64,000 bases of DNA from assembly GCA_024998815.1 (NCBI GenBank), contig JACEUQ010000002.1:882501-946500 (forward strand), read 5' to 3'. Position numbers and translations under genes: made by a program. Within the stretch, counting starts at the first letter, position 1, and each line of letters starts with the position of its first letter. The notes below the pieces were generated by a model. It saw only the letters and a program-made list of their open reading frames with translations. It was not told the origin of the DNA and did not search any database. Shown here in pieces: positions 36,751 to 47,414 of the stretch. The stretch is from Opitutus sp. (GTDB taxonomy: Bacteria > Verrucomicrobiota > Verrucomicrobiia > Opitutales > Opitutaceae).

Positions 36751-36829
36751 TGGGACCGCCCTACACCAACCCCGGCAACCGATTCACATTGAAGCGATTG
36801 CCTCTACTCAGCCTGAATGTGAATTGCGG

Positions 36830-37639
36830 TTACTTAACCGGGATGAAACCGACCTTTTCGACGATCTTCTGGCCTGCGTCACTGTGGGTGAAGGCGATGA
36901 ACTTGGCGGCTTCGCCGGTGGGTTCGCCGTTGGTGTAGTAGAAAGTCGGACGGGCGTAGGGGTAGGTCTTTTTCAGGACTTCGTCCTTGGTGGGCAGGGA
37001 GCCTTCGATGGAAACGACCTTGATACCGGGGGCATGGATGTAGGCGACACCGACGTAGCCGATGCCGTTCACATTCTTGCCGACTTCAGCGGCGATCTGC
37101 TCGTTGCCGGCCATCTTCTGGGAGGACGGGGCGTAGTCGCGCTTCTTCATGGCGAGGTCCTTCCAGTCGGAGTAGGTGCCCGAGGAGGTGTTGCGGGTGT
37201 AGATGGAGAACGCGCCGGCGGTGCCGCCAATGGCGGACCAATCGGAGACGTCACCGGTGAACACCTGCTCGACCTGCTTTTTGGTGAGGGTGGTGAGGGG
37301 GTTTTTCTCGTTCACGATAACCGCCATACAGTCGTAGCAAACGATGGTGGGCTTGAGGGCGACGCCCTTGGCGGCGGCACCGGACATTTCGGTGGCCTTG
37401 GCGCGGCGCGAGGACATGCCGATGGCGGCGGTGCCGTCGGTGATAGCGGTGATGCCGGTGGTGGAGCCTTCGGCGGCGATTTCAAAGGAAACGCCGGGGT
37501 GAGCAGCCTTGTACTCTTCGGCGAGGGTGGGCACGAGCTTGGCGCCGAGGGTGTCGGAACCCTTGATGACCAGCTTTTGAGCAGAAGCGCTGCCAACGGA
37601 GGCGAGCAACGCGGCGAGAATGACGAGTGACTTGTTCAT
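36830..37639 (-). CDS. pstS: Periplasmic phosphate-binding protein PstS
   Basis: 269 aa with a clear signal peptide (MNKSLVILAALLASVGSASA, cleavage after ASA). The mature protein opens KLVIKGSDTLGAKLVPTLAE and has the phosphate-loop residues in GSTTGITAITDGTAAIGMSS and NTSSGTYSDWKDLA. It matches the PstS-like ligand-binding family in length and motif order. It is the first gene of the pst set after the porin; 93 bp with a terminator-like hairpin lie between. Confidence 0.94.
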   Translation of the reverse strand: MNKSLVILAALLASVGSASAQKLVIKGSDTLGAKLVPTLAEEYKAAHPGVSFEIAAEGSTTGITAITDGTAAIGMSSRRAKATEMSGAAAKGVALKPTIVCYDCMAVIVNEKNPLTTLTKKQVEQVFTGDVSDWSAIGGTAGAFSIYTRNTSSGTYSDWKDLAMKKRDYAPSSQKMAGNEQIAAEVGKNVNGIGYVGVAYIHAPGIKVVSIEGSLPTKDEVLKKTYPYARPTFYYTNGEPTGEAAKFIAFTHSDAGQKIVEKVGFIPVK

Positions 37640-37682
37640 GACTTAAGAGATTTTAAGACGGAATTGAGAAAAAAGGAAAATA

Positions 37683-37706
37683 GGCGCGGGCGGTGAGACC
37701 CGCGCC
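37683..37706 (-). terminator. Rho-independent terminator between porin gene and pstS
   Basis: GGCGCGGG (37683-37690) and CCCGCGCC (37699-37706) pair perfectly around an 8-base loop; on the minus strand the hairpin is followed by TATTTTCCTTTTTT. It would end porin transcripts, with pstS depending on read-through or its own promoter. Confidence 0.75.
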
Positions 37707-37732
37707 TTGGGGGGGAGTGTTACGAGGGCCGA

Positions 37733-39130
37733 TTAGAACTTGGCCGACAGGTCAACTTGGAGGACCTGGGCGGCACCGAAGCCGTTGCCGCGGTTGGTGC
37801 TACCACCGGCGGCGCGATTGCTCTCGATGTTAAACGAGTTGAAATAGGTAACGGTAGCCCAAACCGCCGAGGTGAAGCTATAGGACCCCGAAAGGATAAC
37901 ACCTTCGCCGTTAAGAAAACCGCCATTGAAGTCGGAATCCAAGAGGAGCGAAGAGTAGGAACCATTACCGATATGACGGTATTCAGCAACCAGTTGGTAG
38001 TCACCGGCGAGCTTGTTTTCACCGTAACGAACACCGGCATTGTAGATCATCGCATCCTTTTCAACCGTAGAGCTGTTGGCCAAACGCTTGGCGCGCTGCT
38101 CGCCAGAGAAGTTGTAGCCGTAGGTGGCATAGAGCGCCAGCGGTTTGGCACCGAGATTCAGCTTATATTCAAACGGAACCAAAACGGTGGCGAGGTCGTT
38201 GTAGACACCGGTGTCGCTGACTTGCGCCGCGGCGCCAGCCGTCGACTTGTCATGCTCAGCAGGAGCGGCGAAAGCGACGATGGTCGGGGCGACCTTCCAC
38301 TTCTTGGTGGCGTACTCCACCTGTCCCATGAGAAGCAACGATGGCTTAACGGTGGTGTTGGTGGTGGCACCACTCGTTACACCCGCATTGGCGGCGTTGT
38401 TATTCAGAATGAACTGACCGGCGCGGGTCGAGAGTTTGGAATCCTTCAGGCCGATCTCGCTGTAAACGATCTCTTCGGCGGCACCTTCAAAGTTGATGTC
38501 GGAATCGATCCAGAAGCCGTTCACACCGGGATTGAAGAACTTGTGGGGCAGTTTACCCACGCGAACGTCGATGGAATCGGAATCCAGGACGCCTGTGTCT
38601 TTGTAGTTCAGGTAAGCCTGGCCGAAGAAAACGGTGTCCCCGTTTTTATCAAAATTGTCTGCATTTGAAGTGGTGGCAGCGCCCGAATTGGCAACCGTAG
38701 AGTTACCGCCGAGATCGGCGTTGGTCGAGGTGGCGCTGGAAGCGGTCTCGAGACGGGTGGCGGCGGTCCACTTGGGGCCGAGTTCGGCCTCTAGGCCGAG
38801 ACGCACGCGGTAACGGTAACGGTTGCGGTCCTTATCACCAGCGGCGCCCTCTGGGTAAGCCTGCTCGTTATCAAACTGGTAACGCACGCGGGCGTCGCCG
38901 GAGATCTTCAGCTTGGTGACGGAGGAGGAGATGGCGAGTTTGCCGGGGGAGGTGGTGCCGAAGTCGCGGAGCATTTCAGCGCGGAGGTCTTCGCCTTCCT
39001 GGTCGGTGAGGAGGCCCTTGGCGACGAGTTTGTCGATGATCGGGCCGCTGTCTTGGGCGAGCGCCACAGAGGCGGAGCCGATGGCAAGGCTGCCGAGCAG
39101 CGCGAGCGTTTTGAGTGAAGTTTGAGCCAT
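37733..39130 (-). CDS. Putative outer-membrane porin, probably phosphate-starvation induced
   Basis: 465 aa from MAQTSLKTLALLGSLAIGSA, a signal peptide cleaved near SVALAQ. An alternative start 36 bases upstream is less likely. After an N-terminal periplasmic segment (IIDKLVAKGLLTDQEGEDLR) the rest alternates in short amphipathic strands rich in Tyr, Asn and Gly and ends AAQVLQVDLSAKF with a terminal Phe, the beta-barrel signal. It resembles the putative-porin family of Gram-negative bacteria. Its place directly upstream of pstS and a Pho-box-like site in its promoter suggest anion or phosphate uptake. Confidence 0.85.
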   Translation of the reverse strand: MAQTSLKTLALLGSLAIGSASVALAQDSGPIIDKLVAKGLLTDQEGEDLRAEMLRDFGTTSPGKLAISSSVTKLKISGDARVRYQFDNEQAYPEGAAGDKDRNRYRYRVRLGLEAELGPKWTAATRLETASSATSTNADLGGNSTVANSGAATTSNADNFDKNGDTVFFGQAYLNYKDTGVLDSDSIDVRVGKLPHKFFNPGVNGFWIDSDINFEGAAEEIVYSEIGLKDSKLSTRAGQFILNNNAANAGVTSGATTNTTVKPSLLLMGQVEYATKKWKVAPTIVAFAAPAEHDKSTAGAAAQVSDTGVYNDLATVLVPFEYKLNLGAKPLALYATYGYNFSGEQRAKRLANSSTVEKDAMIYNAGVRYGENKLAGDYQLVAEYRHIGNGSYSSLLLDSDFNGGFLNGEGVILSGSYSFTSAVWATVTYFNSFNIESNRAAGGSTNRGNGFGAAQVLQVDLSAKF

Positions 39131-39214
39131 GTTCGTGGGTGTTTGTGGTTTTGACTGAGTCGGCACGGTCAGTGCGAATCGGGGCAGAAGTTATCAGCCG
39201 ATTGTTACGATCTC

Positions 39215-39241
39215 ATGACAGTCGTGTTACAATTGTGACAG
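39215..39241 (-). promoter_or_regulatory. Candidate Pho box upstream of the porin gene
   Basis: On the minus strand TTGTAAC, 4 bases, CTGTCAT (39215-39232) match the PhoB arrangement of two 7-base repeats 11 bp apart; a third CTGTCAC lies at 39235-39241. The site is about 85 bp before the porin ATG. Confidence 0.55.
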
Positions 39242-39337
39242 AATCGCGTCAAGTGGTTCCTAAATTGGCCAGTCGGCCTCAGTCTTCGCGTGTGCGGAGC
39301 ATGAAAACACACCAAGCGGAGCCCAAAACCAAGGCAG

Positions 39338-39417
39338 TTTAGCCGCGAAAGAACGCAAGGAGCGCAAAGAACAAGCCCGGTATTTCTATGCGCTCTTTGC
39401 GTTCTTTCGCGGCTAAA
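39338..39417. repeat. 28-bp inverted repeat (one mismatch) in the porin-tRNA spacer
   Basis: Left arm 39338-39365 begins TTTAGCCGCGAAAGAACGCA; the right arm 39390-39417 is its reverse complement except one base. The motif GAACGCAAAGAGCGCAAAG is one of several 9-base-phased dispersed repeats of this genome. The remaining spacer 39131-39724 has no gene. Confidence 0.85.
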
Positions 39418-39724
39418 AGGATCGACGCGCCATAGGGATTACAACTTTCATGGATTACATAGATACTTCTAATTCAAAATTTTAACGAGTAATCCTAGCC
39501 CGGCGCTGTTGTACTTGAACGATCGTCCATTCCGCGGATTGATCAGTGTCCATGAGTGCTCATTAGTGGTTAACGGTTTGAGTCCGAGACCGATCAGGAA
39601 CCCGTGGTCGACCTCAATGGTGCTCTGTTACCCACTGGAACCGTCGAGGAACCAAATCAGCGTACTGAAGCTCAACGACTCCAGGTAGTAAGGTAAAAAG
39701 AAGCCAAATTTTTGGCTAATAAAA

Positions 39725-39801
39725 TGGTCGGGACGGAGAGATTCGAACTCTCGACCTCTACAACCCGAATGTAGCGCTCTACCAGGCTAAGCTACGTCCC
39801 G
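39725..39801 (-). tRNA. tRNA-Pro (anticodon CGG)
   Basis: The reverse complement folds as a full cloverleaf: acceptor stem CGGGACG/CGTCCCG, D arm GCTTAGCCTGGTAGAGC, anticodon stem CTACA/TGTAG with loop TTCGGGT (anticodon CGG), T arm GAGAG-TTCGAAT-CTCTC, discriminator A and an encoded CCA. It stands alone between the porin and helicase genes. Confidence 0.95.
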
Positions 39802-40391
39802 AAGACACATTTTATCCGCTCCCAAGGAGCCGAGTGGCGGAGGCAAACGCAGCGCCTTATCCCCTGCAAACAAATTCGTTTCCGCTGTTGCCCGAGTGAT
39901 CTTGGGCGCGGAAAGCAGAGCGGACGTCCAGTCCGCTGGCACCTTCGACGGTTTCAGTGGGTCCGTCTGAGTCGAACAAGGCAACGAACCGGTTAACCCC
40001 TTCAGAGCACTAATCGCCACTAATAAAAAATAAACCACTCCAAGCGCAAAGCAGCTGCCCTCGCCTTGCCCCGCCTCCTAAGGTTTGCCTCCTTCATAAA
40101 TGACATAGATGCAAAGAATTCAGCCTGATACGAGAAATCGTAGACCGGCTCTGACGCACTTGAACGATCGACCATTCCGCGGATTTATCAGTGCCAATTA
40201 GCCCGAACGCCGAAGTTTTAACCACGGAATTCACAGATGAGCACAGATAACAGAGTGTTACTGAATTTGAAGACAGGATGAAAAAAAGGGGATCAAGCTG
40301 AGTCCGTTTACCTCCTAAGGGATTGTATCTGTGCAATCTGTGTAATCTGTGGTTGGTTTTAACTTCGGAATTCAGATTTAAACCGCCCAAA
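39802..40391. other. Non-coding repeat-rich spacer
   Basis: About 590 bases without a credible gene. It carries dispersed repeat pieces: AACCACGGAATTCACAGATG near 40220, the opposed TCTGTGCAATCTGTGTAATC near 40327 (9-base period), and a GCAGAGCGGACGTCCAGTCC stretch near 39916 related to the palindrome at 30917. Part of 40130-40200 is similar to 39490-39560 (both contain TTGAACGATCG-C-CATTCCGCGGATT). Confidence 0.6.
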
Positions 40392-43058
40392 TCACGCGGC
40401 GCCCACCGCTCCGGAGTCGATAAACCGCACCACCGCACGACCTTGCGCCCGCGACTCGGCTCGCGACACCGTGAAGCGCGCCTCCCAGTCGTTGAGCGCC
40501 TCACCATCCACCAACACCTGCGCCACCACCCAACCCGCGCCCGCCGCCACCCCGGCCCCAGCGCTGGTGTTGCCCGCTCCGCCTGTGAAGCCCACATCAC
40601 CCCCTTCACCCAAATCGCCACCCTCGGCGTCCGCGAAATAGGTGTGCTTGGCCGCCCGCCCTTCGGGGTCCAGCCGGAAGCGCCCGCGCGCCTCAAAGTA
40701 CACCGCAAACACCTTTTCGAGCCGCTTGGCTTCGGGCGACATCAAGTCGTTGTCGCCAGCCACCGTCGCTTCGCCCGTTGCCAACCGCGACACGGCGCTT
40801 TCCCAATCGCGCGCCATGACCTCCTGTAAAAAACCGAAAATCGCGGTGCGCACCAGTCTGCGGAAACCCACCGCATCGCGGGTGATGTCGAAGGCCTGCG
40901 GACGCGCCGGTTTATCGCTCGCCAACTCTTCCGCCACGTAATCGGGATTCCGCAGCCGCTCCCACTCCTCCAGCAGGCTGGAATCGATACCACGGATCAA
41001 CTCACGGAAATACGTCTCCATTTCCACAACCTCCTCGGTTTTGGCGGCATCGGGCACGGTCTGCGCGAGCACCTTCCACACCTGGGAAAGATGCCGCAGC
41101 AAAATGCCCTCGCCACGCTGCAAACCGTATTCGCGCACGTAGTCGGCAAACGACATGTAGCGCTCGTACATTTCGCGGGCGATGGACTTGGGGCGCACGT
41201 TTTCTTGGCCGATCCACGGGTGCACGGCGGCAAAGGCGTTGAACGTGTCGTACAAAAACTCGCGCAACGGCTTGGGGTGCTCGATCGCGTCGAGTTTCTC
41301 CATGCGCTCTTCGTAGGGCACGCCTTCGGCCTTCAAGCGCTCGACTTCTTCGCCCTTTAACTTGCTCACCTGCTGGCGCAGAATCTGGTCGGGGTCTTCC
41401 ACGATCGCCTCGCACAACGTCAGCACGTCGTAGGGATAATCAGGCGACTCTCGGTCCATCAGTTTCACCGTGTCGAGCAGGTAGAGCGACAACGCCTGGT
41501 GCAGCGAAAAATCGTCCTGTAGCGCAACGTTGACGCGCAGCTTGCGCCCCGACGGCTCGGGCGTGATCCACTCGACAATCTTGCGGTCGAGCAGCGCGCG
41601 AAACAGTTGAAAAGCGCGTTTGCGCAGCGCCCGTTTCTTGAACGGCGTCTCGTGGCAGTCGGCGATGATCTGGCGCATCACGCGGCAGCCGTCTTCCGCG
41701 CGCCCCAGCACCAGCAGCAGCATGCCGTGCGACACGTCGAAGCGCGACACCAGCGGCTCGGAGGGGGCGACCATGAGTTTCTCAAACGTCTTCGCGTCCC
41801 AACCCACTTCGCCCTCGGGCGCGCTGCGCTTGGCGGCCTTTTTCTTCTCCGGGTCACGCGCGGCTTTTTCCTCGGCGCGCTTGTTTTCGATCATGTGCTC
41901 GGGGGCCTGCACCACCACGTAACCGACGGTATCAAACCCGCGCCGACCGGCCCGTCCGGCGACCTGGCGGAAATCGCGCACGCTCAAAATCGCGGCCTTC
42001 TTGCCGTCGTATTTCCAAAGCTGGGTGAACACCACGGTGCGAATGGGGACGTTGATGCCCACGCCGAGCGTGTCGGTGCCGCAGATGAGTTTTAACAGCC
42101 CCTTCTGTGCGAGTTGCTCCACCAAAATCCGGTACTTGGGCAACAGGCCGGCATGGTGCACGCCGATGCCGTGCCGCAGCCAGCGTTTCACTTCCTTGCC
42201 GTAGGGGCTGGTGAACCGCACACCCTCCAACGCCTGGGCGATCGCGGCCTTTTTGTCCTTCGTGCAGACGCTCAGGCTCATCAGGCTTTGCGCGGCCTCC
42301 GAGGCGGCGCGTTGGGTGAAATGCACCAGGTAAATCGGCGCGCGTTTGTCCTCCAAAAGCGCCGCCAGCCGCTCGGTGAGCGGGGTTTCCGAATACTCGA
42401 ATTCCAGCGGCACCGGGCGGCGGTCGCTGCGCACCGTGACGGTCGGCGCAAAGGTGATGCGCGTGAGTTCCTTTTCAAAAAACTCGGTCGAGCCCAGCGT
42501 CGCCGACATGAGCAGGAAACGCGTCCACGGCATGAGCAGCAGCGGGGTTTGCCAGGCGTAGCCGCGGTCGGAGTCGGAGTAGTAGTGAAACTCGTCCATG
42601 ATGACCGCCTTGATTGACTGGGCGCGGGGGCCGCCGGCGAGAGCGAGGTTGGCCAGAATTTCGGCCGTGCAGCACAGGATCGGCGCGTGGGGGTTCACGC
42701 TGGCGTCGCCGGTCATCATGCCGACGTGGTCGGGGCCGAACTCGCGGCAGAGGGACAAAAACTTTTCGTTCACCAGCGCCTTGATCGGGCAGGTGTAAAC
42801 GGAGCGTTCGCCCGCGCACAGCGCCTTGAAACTGAAGGCGGCGGCGACCAGGGATTTACCCGAACCGGTGGGGGTATTGAGAATGACGTTACGCCCGGCG
42901 AACAGTTCCAGGATGGCCTCTTCTTGCTCCGCGTAGAGTTCCAGCCCGCGCTCCTTGGTCGCGGTCAGGAAGCGGTCCAGCACCGCATCCGCATCGGGAA
43001 ACCCGGTGAGAGGCGCAAGCGGAGCGACGGCGACAGCAGCGGCGGAAGGAGACGACAT
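40392..43058 (-). CDS. Ski2-like DEAD/DEAH-box helicase with DUF3516-type C terminus
   Basis: 888 aa from [14 protein letters not shown] (an ATG 36 bases upstream is also open). Superfamily 2 helicase motifs in order: [33 protein letters not shown] (I), [11 protein letters not shown] (Ia), MDEFHYYSD (II, DEFH), [13 protein letters not shown] (III), [15 protein letters not shown] (V) and [20 protein letters not shown] (VI). The long helical C-terminal half matches the DUF3516 group of bacterial Ski2-like proteins. The final 70 residues are Gly/Ala-rich. The likely role is RNA or DNA unwinding; substrate unknown. It is transcribed alone. Confidence 0.88.
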   Translation of the reverse strand: MSSPSAAAVAVAPLAPLTGFPDADAVLDRFLTATKERGLELYAEQEEAILELFAGRNVILNTPTGSGKSLVAAAFSFKALCAGERSVYTCPIKALVNEKFLSLCREFGPDHVGMMTGDASVNPHAPILCCTAEILANLALAGGPRAQSIKAVIMDEFHYYSDSDRGYAWQTPLLLMPWTRFLLMSATLGSTEFFEKELTRITFAPTVTVRSDRRPVPLEFEYSETPLTERLAALLEDKRAPIYLVHFTQRAASEAAQSLMSLSVCTKDKKAAIAQALEGVRFTSPYGKEVKRWLRHGIGVHHAGLLPKYRILVEQLAQKGLLKLICGTDTLGVGINVPIRTVVFTQLWKYDGKKAAILSVRDFRQVAGRAGRRGFDTVGYVVVQAPEHMIENKRAEEKAARDPEKKKAAKRSAPEGEVGWDAKTFEKLMVAPSEPLVSRFDVSHGMLLLVLGRAEDGCRVMRQIIADCHETPFKKRALRKRAFQLFRALLDRKIVEWITPEPSGRKLRVNVALQDDFSLHQALSLYLLDTVKLMDRESPDYPYDVLTLCEAIVEDPDQILRQQVSKLKGEEVERLKAEGVPYEERMEKLDAIEHPKPLREFLYDTFNAFAAVHPWIGQENVRPKSIAREMYERYMSFADYVREYGLQRGEGILLRHLSQVWKVLAQTVPDAAKTEEVVEMETYFRELIRGIDSSLLEEWERLRNPDYVAEELASDKPARPQAFDITRDAVGFRRLVRTAIFGFLQEVMARDWESAVSRLATGEATVAGDNDLMSPEAKRLEKVFAVYFEARGRFRLDPEGRAAKHTYFADAEGGDLGEGGDVGFTGGAGNTSAGAGVAAGAGWVVAQVLVDGEALNDWEARFTVSRAESRAQGRAVVRFIDSGAVGAA

Positions 43059-43184
43059 GGGCTCCACAAGGAAGCGCGCCAGCCACCCTGACAAGCCCGA
43101 CCCGAGCGCAAACCCGTTTCAAAGAAAGACCAGACACCGTGTGCCGCTGGCCGCGTAAGCCATTTACCGCGACCGAACGGCGGG

Positions 43185-44450
43185 TTAACTGCCGACTGAA
43201 ACCACCTGGGGTTTGCGCTGTTCGAGGCGGAGCAGCACGGCCAAAACCAGCGCAACGGCGAAGCCCGCCGCGCCGTAGTGAAGCGTGCCCAGGAACCCGC
43301 CGGTATGCGATCTCACTGCGGCCGCCAACATCGGCCCTGCGACTCCCGCTGCCGACCACGCGGTAAGAATGTAGCCGTAGATGACGGCGAGTTGGCGGGT
43401 TCCGAAGAGATCGCCCAAATACGCCGGCATCGTGGCGAACCCGCCGCCATAACAGCTGATGATCAGAAACACGGCCAGTTGGAATGCCACGGGTTGCGTC
43501 AACAGCGGCAGCACCAGGAACATCACCCCCTGCACCACGCAAAACGTCATGAAGGTCGCCGGGCGGCCGATCACATCCGAAAACGAGGACCAGCCGAGGC
43601 GCCCGAGGCCGTTAAACAAGCCCATGAGCCCGACCATGGTGGCGGCCTGCGCCGTGCTTAACCCGGCGATTTCCTGCGCCATGGGTGAGGCGGCCGAAAT
43701 GACCGCGATGCCGCAGGTCACCTGGATAAAAAACAACAGCCACAACAGGGCGAAGCGGCGCGTGGCGATGAGCTGCCACGGACTCGAATTGACCGCAGCA
43801 GCGGCGGACGGCGCACTGTGCAGCGGATCATGCGCGGCTCCCGTCCAGCCTGCGGGGAACCACCCCTCGGGTGGGCGGCGCAGCAGCTGGGCACACCCGA
43901 GCATCACCAACAAATAACCGCCGCCCAACAGGCCAAACGTGCTGGCCAGCCCGACCGCTTCAATCAGACGCACCATGAGCGGTCCGGCGAGCAGGGCGCC
44001 AAAGCCGAAACCCATTATGGCCAGGCCCGTGGCCAAACCACGCCGGTCGGGAAACCACTTGATCAGGGTGGCCACCGGCGTGAGATAACCCACGCCTAGG
44101 CCGAGTCCGCCCACCACGCCATAGCCCAGGTAAAACAGAACCGGAGAGCGCAGCGAAACCGCCAGCCCGGCGAGCATTAAGCCGCCGCCATAACACAGTG
44201 CGGCAAACATGCCGGCCTGGCGCGGGCCGCGCTGCTCAATCACCCGGCCGAGAAAGGCCGCCGAAAGACCGAGGCACACGATCGCCAGGCTGAAGGCGAG
44301 GGTCACCTGCTCATAACGCCAACCCAGCGCCGCCATTAAAGGCTTGGTATAAACACTGTAGGCGTAGACGGCACCGATTGAGCCGTGCATGCCGACGGCG
44401 GCTGCGGCGACGAACCAGCGCGTGCGTTGAGTGACAGAGGGAGAGGTCAT
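43185..44450 (-). CDS. MFS transporter of the oxalate/formate antiporter (OFA) type
   Basis: 421 aa from MTSPSVTQRTRWFVAAAAVG; twelve membrane helices can be traced. Family features: GSIGAVYAYSVYTKPLMAAL in helix 1, GYGVVGGLGLGVGYLTPVAT, the loop KWFPDRRGLATGLAIMGFGF and NGLGRLGWSSFSDVIGRPAT between the halves. These match the OFA family, which carries oxalate, formate or other monocarboxylates. The divergent neighbour is pyruvate formate-lyase, so formate export or uptake is a fair inference but is not proved. Confidence 0.85.
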   Translation of the reverse strand: MTSPSVTQRTRWFVAAAAVGMHGSIGAVYAYSVYTKPLMAALGWRYEQVTLAFSLAIVCLGLSAAFLGRVIEQRGPRQAGMFAALCYGGGLMLAGLAVSLRSPVLFYLGYGVVGGLGLGVGYLTPVATLIKWFPDRRGLATGLAIMGFGFGALLAGPLMVRLIEAVGLASTFGLLGGGYLLVMLGCAQLLRRPPEGWFPAGWTGAAHDPLHSAPSAAAAVNSSPWQLIATRRFALLWLLFFIQVTCGIAVISAASPMAQEIAGLSTAQAATMVGLMGLFNGLGRLGWSSFSDVIGRPATFMTFCVVQGVMFLVLPLLTQPVAFQLAVFLIISCYGGGFATMPAYLGDLFGTRQLAVIYGYILTAWSAAGVAGPMLAAAVRSHTGGFLGTLHYGAAGFAVALVLAVLLRLEQRKPQVVSVGS

Positions 44451-44661
44451 GGTGTTGAACACGGGGCGCACGGCGGCGTGGTTTTCCTGCACGGCCGATC
44501 ACCTCGGCAAGTTCTGCACGCGGCCTGTTGCCCGGCAAGTGCTTGTTTCAGCAGTAATGGGCGACCCGATACCAGCAGGCAAAATATGCGCACCGAAACC
44601 CAATGGATAAGTCTCAAACCCCACCTGCATGCGATAAGCTCTGCCTTTCTTTTCCGACACC

Positions 44662-46944
44662 ATGCCAACGCTCGATCCGCAGCCCGCTCCCACATCCTCA
44701 GCAACTCCTGCCGCCAAGTCACCTTGGCGCACCTTTGCACCCGGTCTGTGGAATGACCGCGTCAAGGTGCGCGATTTCATCCAGCGCAACTACCGCCCCT
44801 ACGACGGCGACGAGGGTTTCCTCAACGAACCCACCCCGCGGACGCTTAAACTCTGGGATGAAATCCGCGGCTTGCTGGCCCGCGAGCACACGGCCCCCGG
44901 CGGCATGCTCGACTTGGATACCGCGGTGATCTCCGGCATCTGTTCGCACCCGCCCGGCTACATCGACCGTGGCAATGAGGTCGTCGTGGGGTTGCAGACG
45001 GACGCCCCGCTCAAGCGCGCATTCATGCCCTTCGGTGGGTTCCGCATGGCCGTCGCTGCCGTCGAGTCCGCCGGGCGCACCGTGGACGCCAAAACCTCCG
45101 CCATTTTCAAGCATCGTAAAACCCACAACGAGGGCGTGTTTGACGCCTATACGCCCGAGATGCGCCTGTGCCGCTCGGTCGGCATCATCACAGGACTGCC
45201 CGATGCCTACGGGCGCGGACGCATTATCGGCGATTACCGCCGCGTTGCCCTGTACGGAATCACCCGCCTGATCGCCGACAAAAAGGAACAGCTCGACCAC
45301 GCTGTCGGTGCGGGCATGACCGCCGATTTGATTCGTGAACGCGAAGAACTGTCCGAGCAGATCCGCGCCTTGGGAGAACTTCGGACGATGGGGAACGCCT
45401 ACGGTTTTGACCTGGCCCGGCCCGCAGCCAATGCGACCGAGGCCGTGCAATGGACGTATTTCGCCTACCTGGCCGCCATCAAGGAGCAAAACGGCGCCGC
45501 CATGTCCATCGGCCGCATCGCCACCTTCCTAGACATTTACATCGAGCGCGACCTCGCCGAGGGCGTCCTAACCGAGTCGGCCGCTCAGGAGCTCATCGAC
45601 CAGCTCGTGCTCAAACTCCGTCTGGTGCGTTTCGCCCGCACACAGGAGTACAATGAGCTTTTCAGCGGCGATCCCACCTGGGTTACCGAGTCGCTCGGCG
45701 GCATGGGCGTCGATGGGCGCACGCTGGTGACCAAGAACTGTTTTCGCTTCCTGCAGACGCTGCACAACCTTGGCGCCGCCCCCGAGCCCAACCTGACGAT
45801 CCTCTGGTCCGAACGCCTGTCCCCCGGGTTCAAACAATTCTGCGCACGCACCTCGATTGAAACCAGTTCGCTGCAGTATGAGAACGACGACCTGATGCGC
45901 GGGTATCTGGGCGACGACTACGCGATTGCCTGCTGCGTTTCCGCCATGCGCATCGGCAAACAGATGCAGTTTTTCGGTGCCCGCGCCAACCTGGGCAAAA
46001 CCCTGCTTTACGCCATCAACGGCGGAATCGATGAGGTGCAAAAGATCCAGGTCGCCCCGCCCTCGGCGCCCATTCGCGGCGACATCCTCGACTACACGGA
46101 GGTTAAAGCAGCCTTCGAACGCATGATGGGGTGGCTCGCCGGGCAGTACGTGGGGGCGCTCAACGTCATTCACTACATGCACGACAAGTACTGCTACGAG
46201 CGCATCCAAATGGCGCTCCACGACCGCGAGGTCCTGCGCACGCTCGCCTGCGGAATCGCCGGCCTGTCGGTCGCAGCCGACGCGCTTTCCGCCATGAAAT
46301 ACGCGCGCGTGCACGTCATCCGCGACGCCTCGGGGCTTGCGGTCGATTATCGCGTCGAGGGCGACTTCCCCAAGTTCGGCAACGACGACGAGCGCGTGGA
46401 CAGCCTGGCGCGCTGGTGCGTGGAGACCTTTATGGCCAAGCTCCGCCAGCAACCGACCTACCGCGAAAGTGTTGTCACGCAGTCGGTGCTCACGATCACC
46501 TCCAACGTGGTTTACGGGAAAAAGACCGGCCACACGCCCGATGGCCGCCGCGCCGGCGAACCCTTTGCCCCGGGCGCAAATCCCATGCACGGCCGCGACA
46601 GTCGCGGCGCGGTCGCCTCGATGGCCTCGGTGGCCTCGCTCCCCTTCCAGGACGCGCAGGACGGGATCAGTTACACCTTCAGCATCGTGCCCGGTGCGCT
46701 CGGCCGCGATGCCCTCGACCAGGTGGATAATCTGGCCGGTCTGCTCGACGGCTATTTCGCCTCGGGCGGGCATCACATCAACGTCAACGTGTTCGACCGC
46801 GCCACGCTGGAGGCGGCCATGGCGCAGCCGGAAAAATACCCGCAGCTCACCGTGCGCGTGTCCGGCTATGCGGTTAACTTCGTTAAACTCACCCGCGAAC
46901 AGCAACTCGACGTCATCAGCCGCACCTTCCACGGCTCGCATTAA
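44662..46944 (+). CDS. pflB: Pyruvate formate-lyase (formate C-acetyltransferase)
   Basis: Glycyl-radical enzyme that splits pyruvate with CoA into acetyl-CoA and formate under anaerobic conditions. The 760-aa protein has the two active-site cysteines C424-C425 in [20 protein letters not shown], and the radical glycine G735 in [19 protein letters not shown], both in the arrangement of true PFL rather than other glycyl-radical enzymes. The N terminus ([20 protein letters not shown]) and the C-terminal RTFHGSH are also PFL-like. The activating enzyme gene begins two bases after the stop but is broken. No FNR-like site was found by eye upstream. Confidence 0.97.
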   Translation: MPTLDPQPAPTSSATPAAKSPWRTFAPGLWNDRVKVRDFIQRNYRPYDGDEGFLNEPTPRTLKLWDEIRGLLAREHTAPGGMLDLDTAVISGICSHPPGYIDRGNEVVVGLQTDAPLKRAFMPFGGFRMAVAAVESAGRTVDAKTSAIFKHRKTHNEGVFDAYTPEMRLCRSVGIITGLPDAYGRGRIIGDYRRVALYGITRLIADKKEQLDHAVGAGMTADLIREREELSEQIRALGELRTMGNAYGFDLARPAANATEAVQWTYFAYLAAIKEQNGAAMSIGRIATFLDIYIERDLAEGVLTESAAQELIDQLVLKLRLVRFARTQEYNELFSGDPTWVTESLGGMGVDGRTLVTKNCFRFLQTLHNLGAAPEPNLTILWSERLSPGFKQFCARTSIETSSLQYENDDLMRGYLGDDYAIACCVSAMRIGKQMQFFGARANLGKTLLYAINGGIDEVQKIQVAPPSAPIRGDILDYTEVKAAFERMMGWLAGQYVGALNVIHYMHDKYCYERIQMALHDREVLRTLACGIAGLSVAADALSAMKYARVHVIRDASGLAVDYRVEGDFPKFGNDDERVDSLARWCVETFMAKLRQQPTYRESVVTQSVLTITSNVVYGKKTGHTPDGRRAGEPFAPGANPMHGRDSRGAVASMASVASLPFQDAQDGISYTFSIVPGALGRDALDQVDNLAGLLDGYFASGGHHINVNVFDRATLEAAMAQPEKYPQLTVRVSGYAVNFVKLTREQQLDVISRTFHGSH

Positions 46945-46946
46945 TC

Positions 46947-47414
46947 GTGAACGCCACCCCGTGCGCACCTGTTTTACCGGTTGAGGTGTCTGACACCCGC
47001 GGCCGGATTTCGCTGGCGGGCGCCCCCGCTTTGGGTGCGCCTACCCTGGCTGGTCAGCCTGCGGCCCTGGGACGTGTCCATTCCGTCGAGACGGCCGGCT
47101 TGCTGGATGGCCCGGGGATCCGCCAGGTGATTTTCCTTAGCGGCTGCCCGCTGCGTTGCCGGTATTGCCATAACCCCGACACGGTCGATTTGAGCGGTGG
47201 AAAACCGTGCAGCGCCGAGGATCTGCTGACCGACCTGGCCCGACGCCGGGCGTTTCTGCGCAAAGGCGGGCTGACCCTCAGTGGCGGCGAGCCGCTGGTG
47301 CAGACCGCGTTCACCAAAGCCCTGCTGCGTGGCGCCAAAGCGCTGGGTTTGCACACGGCGGTGGACACCAGCGGCTATCTGGGTGCGCGCGTTGACGATG
47401 AACTCATTGAGTTA
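46947..47414 (+). pseudogene. pflA: Pyruvate formate-lyase activating enzyme, truncated by an IS
   Basis: Starts with GTG two bases after pflB. After a 40-residue extension comes LGRVHSVETAGLLDGPGIRQ, the radical-SAM cluster motif GCPLRCRYCHNPDT (C-x3-C-x2-C) and LTLSGGEPLVQ. At 47415, codon 157, the sequence switches to the IS terminus; the frame runs 31 more codons into IS DNA. PflA enzymes are about 245 aa, so roughly the C-terminal 40-50 per cent is gone, including part of the barrel and the substrate-binding side. No continuation is seen on the far side of the IS. Confidence 0.85.

Noticed and set aside
36641-37630. 329-codon plus-strand frame opposite pstS
   Set aside because: Antisense shadow of PstS, rich in Gly/Val/Asp as expected from the reversed codons.
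39725-39801. tRNA-Pro as integration site of a genomic island
   Set aside because: No integrase gene and no direct repeat of the tRNA 3' end was seen nearby.
44493-44661. FNR-type site for anaerobic control of pflB
   Set aside because: No TTGAT-N4-ATCAA-like palindrome was found in the spacer.
45568-46968. 466-codon frame antisense to pflB
   Set aside because: PFL is complete and conserved on the plus strand; the antisense frame has no recognised motif.
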